From Streptosporangium carneum (lineage in GTDB: Bacteria > Actinomycetota > Actinomycetes > Streptosporangiales > Streptosporangiaceae), in NCBI RefSeq assembly GCF_027922005.1, contig NZ_BSEV01000046.1, positions 1 to 39,287 on the forward strand: a stretch of 39,287 bases of DNA, read 5' to 3'. Under the pieces are notes generated by a model, which saw nothing but the letters and a program-made list of their open reading frames with translations, was not told the DNA's origin and ran no database searches. Numbering within the stretch: position 1 is the first letter of the stretch; every line of letters begins with the position of its first letter. The position numbers were made by a program, and so were the translations under genes. This document shows positions 1-6,744 of the stretch, piece after piece.

Positions 1-2
1 GC

Positions 3-173
3 ACCCTCACCGACCGCGCCGGCGGCCGTACGGCGATCGTCCTCATCTCAACGGAGTCCTGGGCCGAGTTCGGGTCCGACCCGAAGATCGCCAAGGCTGC
101 CCAGGCGCTCCAGACCGCCGTGACCTGCACCATGTTCGGCAAGCCGGTGCCGCCCGCGGCTCACGTCGGCTGA
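3..173 (+). CDS. C-terminal fragment of an unidentified protein (possibly a serine hydrolase)
   Basis: The third forward frame is open from the window edge to a TGA at 171-173 and encodes 56 residues, so the gene starts before the window. The fragment has a short hydrophobic strand (TAIVLIST) and then an Ala/Gln helix ending in TAVTCTMFG. This looks like the last strand and C-terminal helix of beta-lactamase/DD-peptidase-type serine hydrolases, but no catalytic motif lies inside the window, so the family is only a guess. It converges on the next gene, which is on the opposite strand. Confidence 0.4.
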   Translation, partial: TLTDRAGGRTAIVLISTESWAEFGSDPKIAKAAQALQTAVTCTMFGKPVPPAAHVG

Positions 174-273
174 CCGGCGCGAGCCGCGGGCGCGGTGATG
201 ATCGCGGACACCAAGGCTTCGGCCTCGGCTCGCCCCGGACACGTCCGCTCGGGGCCGTCGTCGTGAGCTGTGA

Positions 274-582
274 TCAGCACTCGATGAAGATGCTCTTCCA
301 GCCGACGGGCGACCTCTGCTCCGCGCCGTCGTCGGCGGGAAGCTTGAAGTGCATCGGACCCCGCGTGCCGGGCTGGTTGTACATGCGCCCGGCCTGGCCG
401 TCGCCGTACCACTTGTAGGAGCCACCGAAGGGGATGTCGGACGGCCCGCACGCGTCGATGAGGACGGACCTGCCGGTGAAGCCCGGCCCTTCGTAGGCGA
501 TGTACTGCGAGGCGTAGGCGGCACCGGTGGTGACGGCCACGATCCCGGCGGTCAGGGCCGAGACGATGAGGATTCTCTTCAC
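274..582 (-). CDS. small secreted beta/gamma-crystallin-like protein
   Basis: 102 residues starting with GTG at 582, with AAGGAG about six bases upstream. Residues 1-24 form a classic Sec signal peptide (MKR, hydrophobic core, cleavage after AYA). The mature ~78 residues open with YIAYEGPGFTG, the aromatic-x-x-x-G pattern of beta/gamma-crystallin folds that is found in small actinomycete secreted inhibitors and killer-toxin-like proteins. The only cysteines are C45 and the last residue C102, so one disulfide tying the chain end to the first sheet is likely. Secretion is well supported; inhibitor or toxin activity is inference from the fold family. The gene stands alone. Confidence 0.7.
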   Translation of the reverse strand: MKRILIVSALTAGIVAVTTGAAYASQYIAYEGPGFTGRSVLIDACGPSDIPFGGSYKWYGDGQAGRMYNQPGTRGPMHFKLPADDGAEQRSPVGWKSIFIEC

Positions 583-724
583 AGCGCTCCTTCGGATGAC
601 GGGGTTCCGCTCCGCGAGCCCGCCCGGTCCGGTGACGTGGAACCTCAGGGGACTCCGGAGGCGTCTTCCGTCCCGCAGGCCACGGAACGGAACTCATCAT
701 GTCCGGAGAGTGACGGCTCACCAC

Positions 725-760
725 TTACCGTAACGATAGACTGCCGTTACCCTGTGTAAC
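725..760. promoter_or_regulatory. array of GTTAC/GTAAC half sites upstream of the secreted crystallin-like gene
   Basis: The 282 bases between the starts/ends at 582 and 865 hold no convincing gene. Within them, 725-760 carries alternating half sites: TTAC-C-GTAA at 725-733, GTAACG (730-735) facing CGTTAC (745-750), and GTTAC (746-750) facing GTAAC (756-760). Such dyads are typical of repressor binding sites. They lie about 145-180 bases upstream of the GTG at 582. No binding protein can be named. Confidence 0.3.
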
Positions 761-864
761 CGATGGTCGCCGAGGGTGCGCCCTCTTCCCCGGGGCGCAC
801 GAGGCAGGGCGCGGCGGCGGACAGCCGGGGAAGGGCCGCCGCCGCGCCGGCTTCAGGACCGGTC

Positions 865-1239
865 TCAGGACTGACCGGAGGGCCGGGCCGGGTTCGACAG
901 AGAGCCGGAGGACCTGGCCGAGTTCGGCAGCGGGTGGCAGGGAGGCAGGCTGTCCAGGATCTCGGCCTGACGGGTCAGCTTCTCGTCCAGACACTCGGGA
1001 CAGGCCGCCTTGACCAGGGCCCTGATCCCCGCCCTCACCTCCCGCCCGTCCGGAAAGCTCCGGCGGAAGGCGCTCCAGACGCCGATGCCGCCGTCGTGGA
1101 AGACGAGCCAGCCGGGATGGGCCCGCTCCAGCTCACTTCGCCGCTGTCGTGGCGTGACGTCGGGAGGCGTCCGCCCACCACAGGCCGACGCCTCGGGAAG
1201 ACGCGACCGCCCGGCACATGACCATGAGGCAGGGGTCAC
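865..1239 (-). CDS. small actinobacterial hypothetical protein (third of the coupled set)
   Basis: 124 residues from a GTG at 1239-1237 that overlaps the TGA of the preceding gene (GTGA), with GGGAGG just upstream. A longer reading of the same frame, back to 1527, is rejected because it is antisense-like, Arg/Gly-rich sequence. The conserved-looking part is residues 32-99: ELERAHPGWLVFHDGG, then VWSAFRRSFPDGRE, and a helix ending in a CPEC pair and KLTRQAEILDSLP. The pattern (Trp-Leu-Val strand, Trp-Ser-Ala strand, acidic helix) resembles the two preceding small proteins. No known function. It is the last cistron of the operon behind the XRE regulator. Confidence 0.55.
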   Translation of the reverse strand: MTPASWSCAGRSRLPEASACGGRTPPDVTPRQRRSELERAHPGWLVFHDGGIGVWSAFRRSFPDGREVRAGIRALVKAACPECLDEKLTRQAEILDSLPPCHPLPNSARSSGSLSNPARPSGQS

Positions 1240-1601
1240 GCCGCCCTCCCCTGAACGGGGCCGACGAGAACAGACGGGGTGTTCCAGATGCCCTCGCCCC
1301 TGCCCGCGAGCCCGGACGGGACGGGCGGCCGGACGCCCCCGCCCCTCTCCACCTCGCGCATGCGGGCCTCCAGCCCCTCTGCGGTGTCGTCCTCGACGAC
1401 CACCGGCTCGGCGGCGGGCCAGGCGGCGAGGGCGTAGAAACGGCGACGCCCCAGGCTGTACAGCACCGACCAGAGGACCGTGGAACGATCCAACCGCCCG
1501 GCCTCCTCCCGAGCCGGGCCGTCCCACAGCCGACGGTGCACCGCGCTGAGGGCCTGGCCGTACCGATGCCTCCCCGGCACGCGGGGCCGCCGCCCGATCA
1601 C
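1236..1601 (-). CDS. small actinobacterial hypothetical protein (second of the coupled set)
   Basis: 121 residues. The GTG start at 1601-1599 overlaps the TGA (1600-1598) of the preceding frame, and the stop overlaps the GTG of the following gene, so the three are probably translationally coupled. The centre reads RFYALAAWPAAEPVVVEDDTAEG and then a helix EARMREVERGGG: two short beta strands and a helix rich in acidic and basic residues. There is no signal peptide or membrane segment. Such proteins recur beside XRE regulators in actinomycetes, but their biochemical role is unknown. Confidence 0.6.
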   Translation of the reverse strand: MIGRRPRVPGRHRYGQALSAVHRRLWDGPAREEAGRLDRSTVLWSVLYSLGRRRFYALAAWPAAEPVVVEDDTAEGLEARMREVERGGGVRPPVPSGLAGRGEGIWNTPSVLVGPVQGRAA

Positions 1602-1831
1602 CGGTTCACCCGCCCGGCCGCCGCCGTCTCCTGCCGCTCGACCTCGGCCCGCAGCTCGTCGAGGGTGTCGGCGTCCACCGTGCGGAACGGCGGGACGTTG
1701 AGGGCCGCCCCCTGGGTCGCGTCGTCCGGGAAGGGCTCCCGCCTGCTGGCCCAGTAACGCCCCGCGTCGCTGACGATCACCCGCCAGCCCGGGATCGTCT
1801 GTCCTGCCGAGGTGGGTCTGACGTCGTCCAT
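1598..1831 (-). CDS. small Trp-containing hypothetical protein, internal start of the 306-residue frame
   Basis: An ATG at 1831-1829 has a good Shine-Dalgarno (GGAGG, eight bases upstream) and gives 77 residues, in the same frame as the longer reading. The sequence is a recognisable actinobacterial mini-protein type: GWRVIVSDAGRYWASRREPF, then TVDADTLDELRAEVERQE. That is two strands with a GRYWA turn and a C-terminal helix. I favour this as a separate gene because the domain is complete from this start and what precedes it is Pro/Arg low complexity. Its stop overlaps the GTG of the next gene. Function unknown. Confidence 0.55.
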   Translation of the reverse strand: MDDVRPTSAGQTIPGWRVIVSDAGRYWASRREPFPDDATQGAALNVPPFRTVDADTLDELRAEVERQETAAAGRVNR

Positions 1832-2518
1832 GGGTCGAACCTCCATCCGATCAGGGCCCCGTCCGGCCGTCACCGGCGACGGGTGAATCCGCCTCACAGG
1901 GCGGGCGAGAGGGATCTGACACGCGCCGTACGGCCCGACCGGTCGCCGCGTCGGCGGAGCGGCCCTCGCCGCACTCGGGTTGTGCGCGTTCGCGCGGAGG
2001 CCGCCGGGCACAGGACGTCGCCCTTCGTGCCTCCGAGGCGGCCTGGTGGCGGCAGGCCGCACCCCGGGCCGTGGAAACGGCCTGGAGGCCCTGCCGGGCA
2101 GCGGCTGCCGTACGGCGCGCACGAGCGGAGACGGCTCGGGATCGATGGGGACGGACGGGCAGGCCTCAAGAGCGACGGGGACAGATGGCCAGGTCTCGGG
2201 AGCGGGCGCGGGCGGCTCGGGCCGACGCTGGGCGGGAACCAGCGGAATAACCTCGCCGGGAGCCACGTCCACGGACCGCTCGGCATCGGGCAGGACACGC
2301 GGCTCACCGAGACGACGAGCCCGAAGGCGCAGCTCCATCAGCGCGCCGGACGGCTGGACGTAGTCGTGGTCGGAGGGCCGTCCGGGACAGCCGTGCGCGT
2401 ACGGCGCGTGCCCGCAGACGGCACACCCCATCGGCATCGGCAGGACGTCGGCGAAGCAGCCGCAGCCGCTTCCCTTCTCCGTGGTTCGATCCAGGACCGC
2501 GACACTAGGGTTGGTCAT
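1598..2518 (-). CDS. Cys/His-rich protein joined in frame to a small Trp-containing protein
   Basis: An open frame of 306 residues with ATG at 2518. Residues 15-75 look like a folded zinc site: C19-x-C21, then C32-x2-C35-x-H37 and H42-x-C44, followed by a helix (ALMELRLRARRLG). Residues 95-225 are Pro/Arg-rich low complexity. Residues 230-306 form an independent domain with its own ribosome site (see the nested 1598-1831 entry). The frame is therefore either one linked protein or two genes read through in the same frame; the low-complexity middle may be a decayed tail. Context: first cistron after the XRE regulator, same strand, with 289 bases and a hairpin between them. A regulator-associated role is inferred from position only. 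Confidence 0.5.
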   Translation of the reverse strand: MTNPSVAVLDRTTEKGSGCGCFADVLPMPMGCAVCGHAPYAHGCPGRPSDHDYVQPSGALMELRLRARRLGEPRVLPDAERSVDVAPGEVIPLVPAQRRPEPPAPAPETWPSVPVALEACPSVPIDPEPSPLVRAVRQPLPGRASRPFPRPGVRPAATRPPRRHEGRRPVPGGLRANAHNPSAARAAPPTRRPVGPYGACQIPLARPVRRIHPSPVTAGRGPDRMEVRPMDDVRPTSAGQTIPGWRVIVSDAGRYWASRREPFPDDATQGAALNVPPFRTVDADTLDELRAEVERQETAAAGRVNR

Positions 2519-2543
2519 TGGTCAGGAGGCCTTTCCTGATCAA

Positions 2544-2578
2544 GGGCCTGTCCGACGGTCGCAACGTCGGGCAGGCCC
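2544..2578. terminator. strong hairpin between the XRE gene and the Cys/His-rich gene
   Basis: A 14-bp stem with one G-U type pair (2544-2557 with 2565-2578) and a 7-base loop. On the plus strand it is followed by a T-rich GTTTGTTTA; on the minus strand, the direction of the surrounding genes, no U-run follows. It may be a partial terminator or attenuator lowering expression of the small-protein genes relative to the regulator. A further 6-bp inverted repeat (TCAGGA/TCCTGA) sits at 2522-2539, next to the start of the 306-residue frame. The rest of 2519-2807 shows no convincing gene. Confidence 0.45.
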
Positions 2579-2807
2579 GCCGTTTGTTTATGGGATCAAT
2601 ACGAAATGAAGCGGCAGACCTGCTCCACAGCCATGCGTAATGGCTTCGGCCTGACGGCGCGCCAAGGACGAACGTGTAGCGCCACGTGATGTGGCCTCCA
2701 TCGCATTCATGATCGACACCTCTGCCGTCGTGACCTTGCTCCGACGGTAGGGCGCTTCGAAGGCCGCGACCCGAACTGTCAGTTCGGGTAACCAGTGGTT
2801 CGGGAAG

Positions 2808-4004
2808 TCAGAGAAGTCCCAGACGCTCTGTGAGCATGTCGACCTGCCGCCGATATGTGGGCCGTACACGACGACGAAGACGGATGACCATGTCCTGCGC
2901 GAGCGGGCTGCGGGCCAGGTCCTCGGGCGCCGATTGGAGCAGATCGAGCAGGTGAACCAGTACGGCGGCGTCCTCACGCCGTAGGTCGCAGCAGCGGGCC
3001 ACCTCAAGCAGGAAGGTGAAGCGGCGTTCCAGTGACGGGAGACAGCTCGTGTCGATCTGGTCCGCCACCCGCAACGCTTCGGTGGTCTCTCCCGCTTCCA
3101 TCTCGATGCTCACACCATGTAACTCGACGTTGGTCAGCCCGAACACGGTCCACATGGAGTTGCCTTCACCGACCTGCCGAGCCCGGGGGACGGCCTTGTC
3201 CTGGAGGCGTTGTCGTGCGTTCCACCACCTCTTCCGGCGTGCGTCGGCCACAACCGCTACGAGTTCGAGCGCCCCGGCCAGCGCCACAGCCTCACCCTCC
3301 TGCGAGGTGGCCAGTTGCTCGACGCCAAGTCGTGCGACCTGTTCGGCACCTTCATGCTCCCCGTCCGCAAGGAGAACATGGCCAAGGTTCCACTGCGCCG
3401 CTGCGATGCGGATGGGGTCGTCCGCGTCCTCTGCGGCACGCAGACCACGGTCAGCCACCATGAGAGAGAGGTCGACTCGATCAGCTCGACGACAGTAGGA
3501 CCGGAGCAAGAAGTAAAGATCTGCCGCCGTACGAAGAACATCTCGCCGAGAGTCAGAGTCCGTGCCCGTCCGGTGGACACGCACGGCGTGCTCGGTGTCA
3601 GCGACCAGGGGTGGCAACACGGTTGCCGCATCGGTGAATCGTGTGGGGCTGGTCTGCCACATGCGCCACGCGGATTCCACCTGCTCCCGCAGCGCAGTGG
3701 ACGAGAGCGGCGGAGAACTCCTCGGGGGGCCATATCCCATCAGCGCACGAGTGACGTCCTGGGCGACACCGCCGTTCTTTCCAGAAGGCTCGCCAGGTGT
3801 CTCGTCGAGTAGCGCCGATGTCGGGACCCCGAGTTCGGCAGCAAGAGCTCGCAGCACCGGAAGCGATGGTGTCTTCAGGCCGCGCTCGATCTGCGAGAGA
3901 TATTCCTCGGTTATGCCACACAATCCAGCCACAGCGGCTTGCTTGCGCTGCTTTTTCTCTCGCCAGTAACGGATACGCTCCCCAATAGGGAGGGTTACCG
4001 CCAT
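2808..4004 (-). CDS. XRE-family transcriptional regulator with C-terminal TPR-like domain
   Basis: 398 residues from ATG at 4004, preceded by GGGGGCGGG. Residues 7-62 are a lambda-repressor-type helix-turn-helix with recognition helix around TEEYLSQIERG (32-42) and the usual PSLPVLRALAAELGV follow-on. Residues 145-398 are all-helical and Ala/Leu-rich (AAAQWNLGHVLLADGEHEGAEQVA and similar), as in actinomycete regulators with tetratricopeptide-like sensor domains. It should bind DNA as a dimer and sense a ligand or partner through the helical part. It heads a minus-strand group of small proteins and is divergent from a HAD phosphatase, with 111 bases between the starts. GC looks lower here than in neighbouring genes, a hint of acquisition. 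Confidence 0.85.
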   Translation of the reverse strand: MAVTLPIGERIRYWREKKQRKQAAVAGLCGITEEYLSQIERGLKTPSLPVLRALAAELGVPTSALLDETPGEPSGKNGGVAQDVTRALMGYGPPRSSPPLSSTALREQVESAWRMWQTSPTRFTDAATVLPPLVADTEHAVRVHRTGTDSDSRRDVLRTAADLYFLLRSYCRRADRVDLSLMVADRGLRAAEDADDPIRIAAAQWNLGHVLLADGEHEGAEQVARLGVEQLATSQEGEAVALAGALELVAVVADARRKRWWNARQRLQDKAVPRARQVGEGNSMWTVFGLTNVELHGVSIEMEAGETTEALRVADQIDTSCLPSLERRFTFLLEVARCCDLRREDAAVLVHLLDLLQSAPEDLARSPLAQDMVIRLRRRVRPTYRRQVDMLTERLGLL

Positions 4005-4115
4005 CCCGCCCCCTTCCCGACTGATGTGTTGAGCGTAGACCGATCAAGAGATCAAGGTGGTCAGTTCGGGATGACAGTGTGACAATGTGGAACGGCACTG
4101 CCAACGGAGGTGACG

Positions 4116-4823
4116 ATGACGGTATTCAGGGTCGTTCTGTGGGACATTGACCACACACTCGTAGATATGAGGGGAATCGGCCGCGAACTTTCCGCCCAAG
4201 CATTCGAGCGAGTGACCGGAATACCGATGCGTCAGCAGGCCAGAATCGACGGCCTCACGGAGGCTGTCATCTTCCGTGAGACAGCCAGGCTCCACGGCCT
4301 GGCCACCGACCGGGACGACTTCGAGCGGTTCGCCGACGCTCTGGCCGAAGCACACATCATGCGGTCCGCCGATTTACGAGAACAAGGACATGCCCTTCCC
4401 GGAGCGTCTGCCGCCCTGAACGCCCTGGCCGAAGTTCCCGGTGTCACGCAAACCGTCGTGACGGGAAACGTTCGCATGGTGGCGGAGATCAAACTGCAGT
4501 CATTCGGGCTTGACCGTGATATCGCCTGGGAGATCGGAGCCTTCGGCGAGGACGACGACGTTCGCGCCGAGCTGGTACGGATCGCGCTGAAACGAGCCGC
4601 CGTCTTCGGTGAGGCTACGGAATCCACGAATGCCGTACTCATCGGGGATACGCCCGCCGACGTCGAGGCAGCCCTTCGGAACGGCATACCCGTCGTCGCA
4701 GTGGCAACGGGCCGGAGCACCGCCGACGACCTACGCGAGGCCGGGGCGACATGGGTCCTGCCCGACCTACGGGACACCGCTCTGTTGACAGCGATCGTGA
4801 ACAATCAAGGTCAACTCCAGTAG
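4116..4823 (+). CDS. HAD-superfamily hydrolase (phosphatase)
   Basis: 235 residues. ATG 4116 is chosen because GGAGG (4106-4110) lies five bases upstream; the upstream GTG at 4110 would overlap that ribosome site. HAD motifs are complete: motif I D10-I-D12-H-T14, the motif II threonine in TGN (116-118), motif III lysine near K126, and motif IV GDTPAD with D178 and D182. The helical cap between residues 15 and 90 is the phosphoglycolate phosphatase-like type. It should hydrolyse a small phosphate ester in the cytoplasm; the substrate cannot be read from sequence. It shares the promoter region 4005-4115 with the XRE regulator, so regulation by that protein is plausible. Confidence 0.85.
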   Translation: MTVFRVVLWDIDHTLVDMRGIGRELSAQAFERVTGIPMRQQARIDGLTEAVIFRETARLHGLATDRDDFERFADALAEAHIMRSADLREQGHALPGASAALNALAEVPGVTQTVVTGNVRMVAEIKLQSFGLDRDIAWEIGAFGEDDDVRAELVRIALKRAAVFGEATESTNAVLIGDTPADVEAALRNGIPVVAVATGRSTADDLREAGATWVLPDLRDTALLTAIVNNQGQLQ

Positions 4824-5293
4824 AGAAAAACCTTGCCGCTCGGGAGTGGCGACACAGAAAATCGATGTCGTATCCCCGATGCCCAACACTTGCTCGATGC
4901 CGCACGCCGAAGCACTCTCCGCCCGAAAAGTACGCATATGGGGCTACAGCCAGACGCAGGAGAGAACACTCAACTTTTCCATGTCCACCCTAGATCCCAT
5001 CGCCCCGAACCCGTAAACGACTTCCTTCATCAAAACGTCAAAAAGACGCTTGTCGGCGAGACGGCAAATACAACCAGCGCACATCCGCGAGAATTGGCTG
5101 TTTTGTCAACCTATTGGGAAATCCGGTTAACGATTGGGGAGCGCGAGGGGCCAGAAGGCCTCTCACCTGGGGTTCGGGGCGAAAGCCCCGAGGAGACACA
5201 GCCCGAGCGTGATCCGCGCGAAGCGCGAAGGAAGGGCAGGGCCCCCGCACTGGCGCGGGCCCTTTCCATCCTGGGTGACGGCCCTCTTCGACT
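4824..5293. other. gene-free stretch with four consecutive hairpins
   Basis: No credible reading frame is present. The left half (4824-5130) is relatively AT-rich. The right part carries four stem-loops in a row. H1 is 5145-5152/5157-5164 (8 bp, AGAA loop). H2 is 5175-5180/5185-5190 (CGGGGC, GAAA tetraloop). H3 is 5215-5219/5223-5227 (GAA triloop). H4 is 5238-5263. The first three have compact AGAA, GNRA or GAA loops, which is more order than random high-GC spacer normally shows. It could be a 3-prime untranslated region, a small RNA, or the scar of a mobile element. Confidence 0.5.
5238..5266 (+). terminator. intrinsic-type terminator hairpin
   Basis: Stem 5238-5248 with 5253-5263 (AGGGCCC core, one C-C mismatch, ACTG loop) followed by TTTCC. 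It lies between the ends of the HAD gene and the convergently oriented methyltransferase gene and could stop transcription from the left, possibly from both sides. Confidence 0.55.
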
Positions 5294-6070
5294 TCACTCC
5301 ATGCTGCTTGTGTCCGCCGCCGCAGTACGGCCACGGCGCATCAGCAGGTGGCCGCGGCGGAATCGTTCGTCCTCCAAAGGCTCGCGCAGCATCCGCGCCA
5401 CCTCGACGAACCCTTCCTTGCGAGCCAGGTCGGCCACGTCGTCGATCGGCCACCGGTAGGCCGGTGTGACCTTGTGGTCGAACTGCAGCACCGGACCGCC
5501 CTCGGACTCGAAGAAACCGAGCAGGAGGTAACCCCCCGGGGCCAGCACCCGGCGGAACTCGGCGAAGTACGGCGGCAGCTCCGGTGGTGGGATGTGGATG
5601 ACTGAGTACCAGGAGAGCAGACCGCCCAGCTCGCCGTCGGCCATGTCGAAGGCGCCCATCGAACCGACCTCGAAACGCAGGTCAGGATGGTCTTTGCGGG
5701 CGATGTCGATCAGTGCGGGAGACAGGTCGACGCCGAAGGCGTCCAGTCCGAGGTCACGCAGGTGTGCCGTCATGTATCCGGGACCGCAGCCGGCCTCGAC
5801 GACGGGCCGGGGTCCGGCGGCCCGTACGAGTTCGGCGAACACGGCGACCATCGCGCGATCCAGTGGCAGGCGGTCGAGCGAGTCTCGGACGAAGTCGGCG
5901 TAGAGGTCGGCGACGGCGTCATAGGCGTCCGCCGTCGCGGTCAGATAGGGGGAGGAGGGTTCGGCCACGGCGGACGACTGTAGTCCATCGGTCGGCGGAA
6001 GTCGTCGATCACCGACCGGCTGGCGCGTCCGTTCCGTTGTGGACGACGGGGTGACAGAGGTGTCCTGCAT
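5294..6070 (-). CDS. class I SAM-dependent methyltransferase
   Basis: 258 residues from the furthest ATG. A GTG at 5968 (residue 35, VAEPSSPYL) is an attractive alternative because the first ~34 residues are low complexity and homology-like sequence begins there. The Rossmann motif I is EAGCGPG (92-98), followed by the acidic end of strand two at GVDLSP (113-118), and a post-II region with LLSWYSVIHIPPPELPPYFAEFRRVLAPGGYLLLGFF, typical of the Methyltransf_11/25 families. It methylates a small molecule or unknown acceptor using S-adenosylmethionine. It ends next to a terminator hairpin and is downstream of, and possibly co-transcribed with, the RloB/ATPase pair (60 bases apart). Confidence 0.8.
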   Translation of the reverse strand: MQDTSVTPSSTTERTRQPVGDRRLPPTDGLQSSAVAEPSSPYLTATADAYDAVADLYADFVRDSLDRLPLDRAMVAVFAELVRAAGPRPVVEAGCGPGYMTAHLRDLGLDAFGVDLSPALIDIARKDHPDLRFEVGSMGAFDMADGELGGLLSWYSVIHIPPPELPPYFAEFRRVLAPGGYLLLGFFESEGGPVLQFDHKVTPAYRWPIDDVADLARKEGFVEVARMLREPLEDERFRRGHLLMRRGRTAAADTSSME

Positions 6071-6130
6071 CGCACACGGAACCGACTCGTTGAGGCCGGT
6101 CTCAGGAACCGGGACGTCAAACAGCCTGGT

Positions 6131-6739
6131 TCAAGGTTCGATCGCTTCGAGCAGGTCGCCCATGGTGGACGAGGGATTGTCGTTGGGAAACACGGTCTGG
6201 TGCTGTGCGTGGCGCTTGGCCAGCGAGGCCGCGCGCTCCGATGCCGCGTGTCGTCGCCGCATGTACTGGCCGGCGTCGATTCGCTTCCCTGAACGTCCGT
6301 CAAGCTTGCGACTCTTGCGTTCGGCCTCGCTGGTGTTCACGAAGGCCGTCTGGTCTTCGAAGTGAAGGATCAGCCACAGCTCGAAGCAGGGATTCGAGAC
6401 GGCCAGGCGAATCCCATGGTCGTTCGCCAGCCGAATGGCCTCCTTGAGGTTCGGATGGTTCTTGGGCCATTCGACGTCGAACACACACCAGCACTCGTCG
6501 ACCTCGTCGTCCCGGTTTCGCTCGATCGCCCGCTTCACCAGAACCATCGGCACCCCCTGATCGGGGTCGATCTCGATGTTGATCGACGTGTTGGCGCGCA
6601 CTTCCGGGAGCCGTCTCAACCCGTTTACGTAGTCGGGCTCAGAGGCTTCGCCCTCGCAGAAAACGACGACCGTCTTGCGTTCCGGGCGGTTGGCGGTCCT
6701 CCGTCTGAGGTCCTTCGCCTTGGTTCTCCGTGGTGTCAT
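6131..6739 (-). CDS. rloB: RloB-family protein (Toprim-like), partner of an AAA ATPase
   Basis: 202 residues. The basic N-terminus (MTPRRTKAKDLRRR) is followed by VVVFCEGEASEPDYVNGL (24-41), whose CEGE begins the Toprim-like fold of RloB. The acidic FDVEW (87-91) and the signature SNPCFELWLILHF (115-127) are also typical. RloB was named from restriction-modification loci, and members are encoded next to ATPases. The likely activity is nucleic-acid cleavage under control of the ATPase (inference). It starts five bases after the stop of the ATPase gene, so the two are one operon. Confidence 0.75.
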   Translation of the reverse strand: MTPRRTKAKDLRRRTANRPERKTVVVFCEGEASEPDYVNGLRRLPEVRANTSINIEIDPDQGVPMVLVKRAIERNRDDEVDECWCVFDVEWPKNHPNLKEAIRLANDHGIRLAVSNPCFELWLILHFEDQTAFVNTSEAERKSRKLDGRSGKRIDAGQYMRRRHAASERAASLAKRHAQHQTVFPNDNPSSTMGDLLEAIEP

Positions 6740-6744
6740 CCGGG

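Noticed and set aside
661..690. TTCCGT and ACGGAA close together, like the IclR operator
   Set aside because: The arms are ten bases apart instead of three, and it is far from the pathway genes.
2588..3007. 139-codon minus-strand frame beside the XRE gene end
   Set aside because: Most of it overlaps the XRE gene in another frame; the remainder lacks a ribosome site and a recognisable domain.
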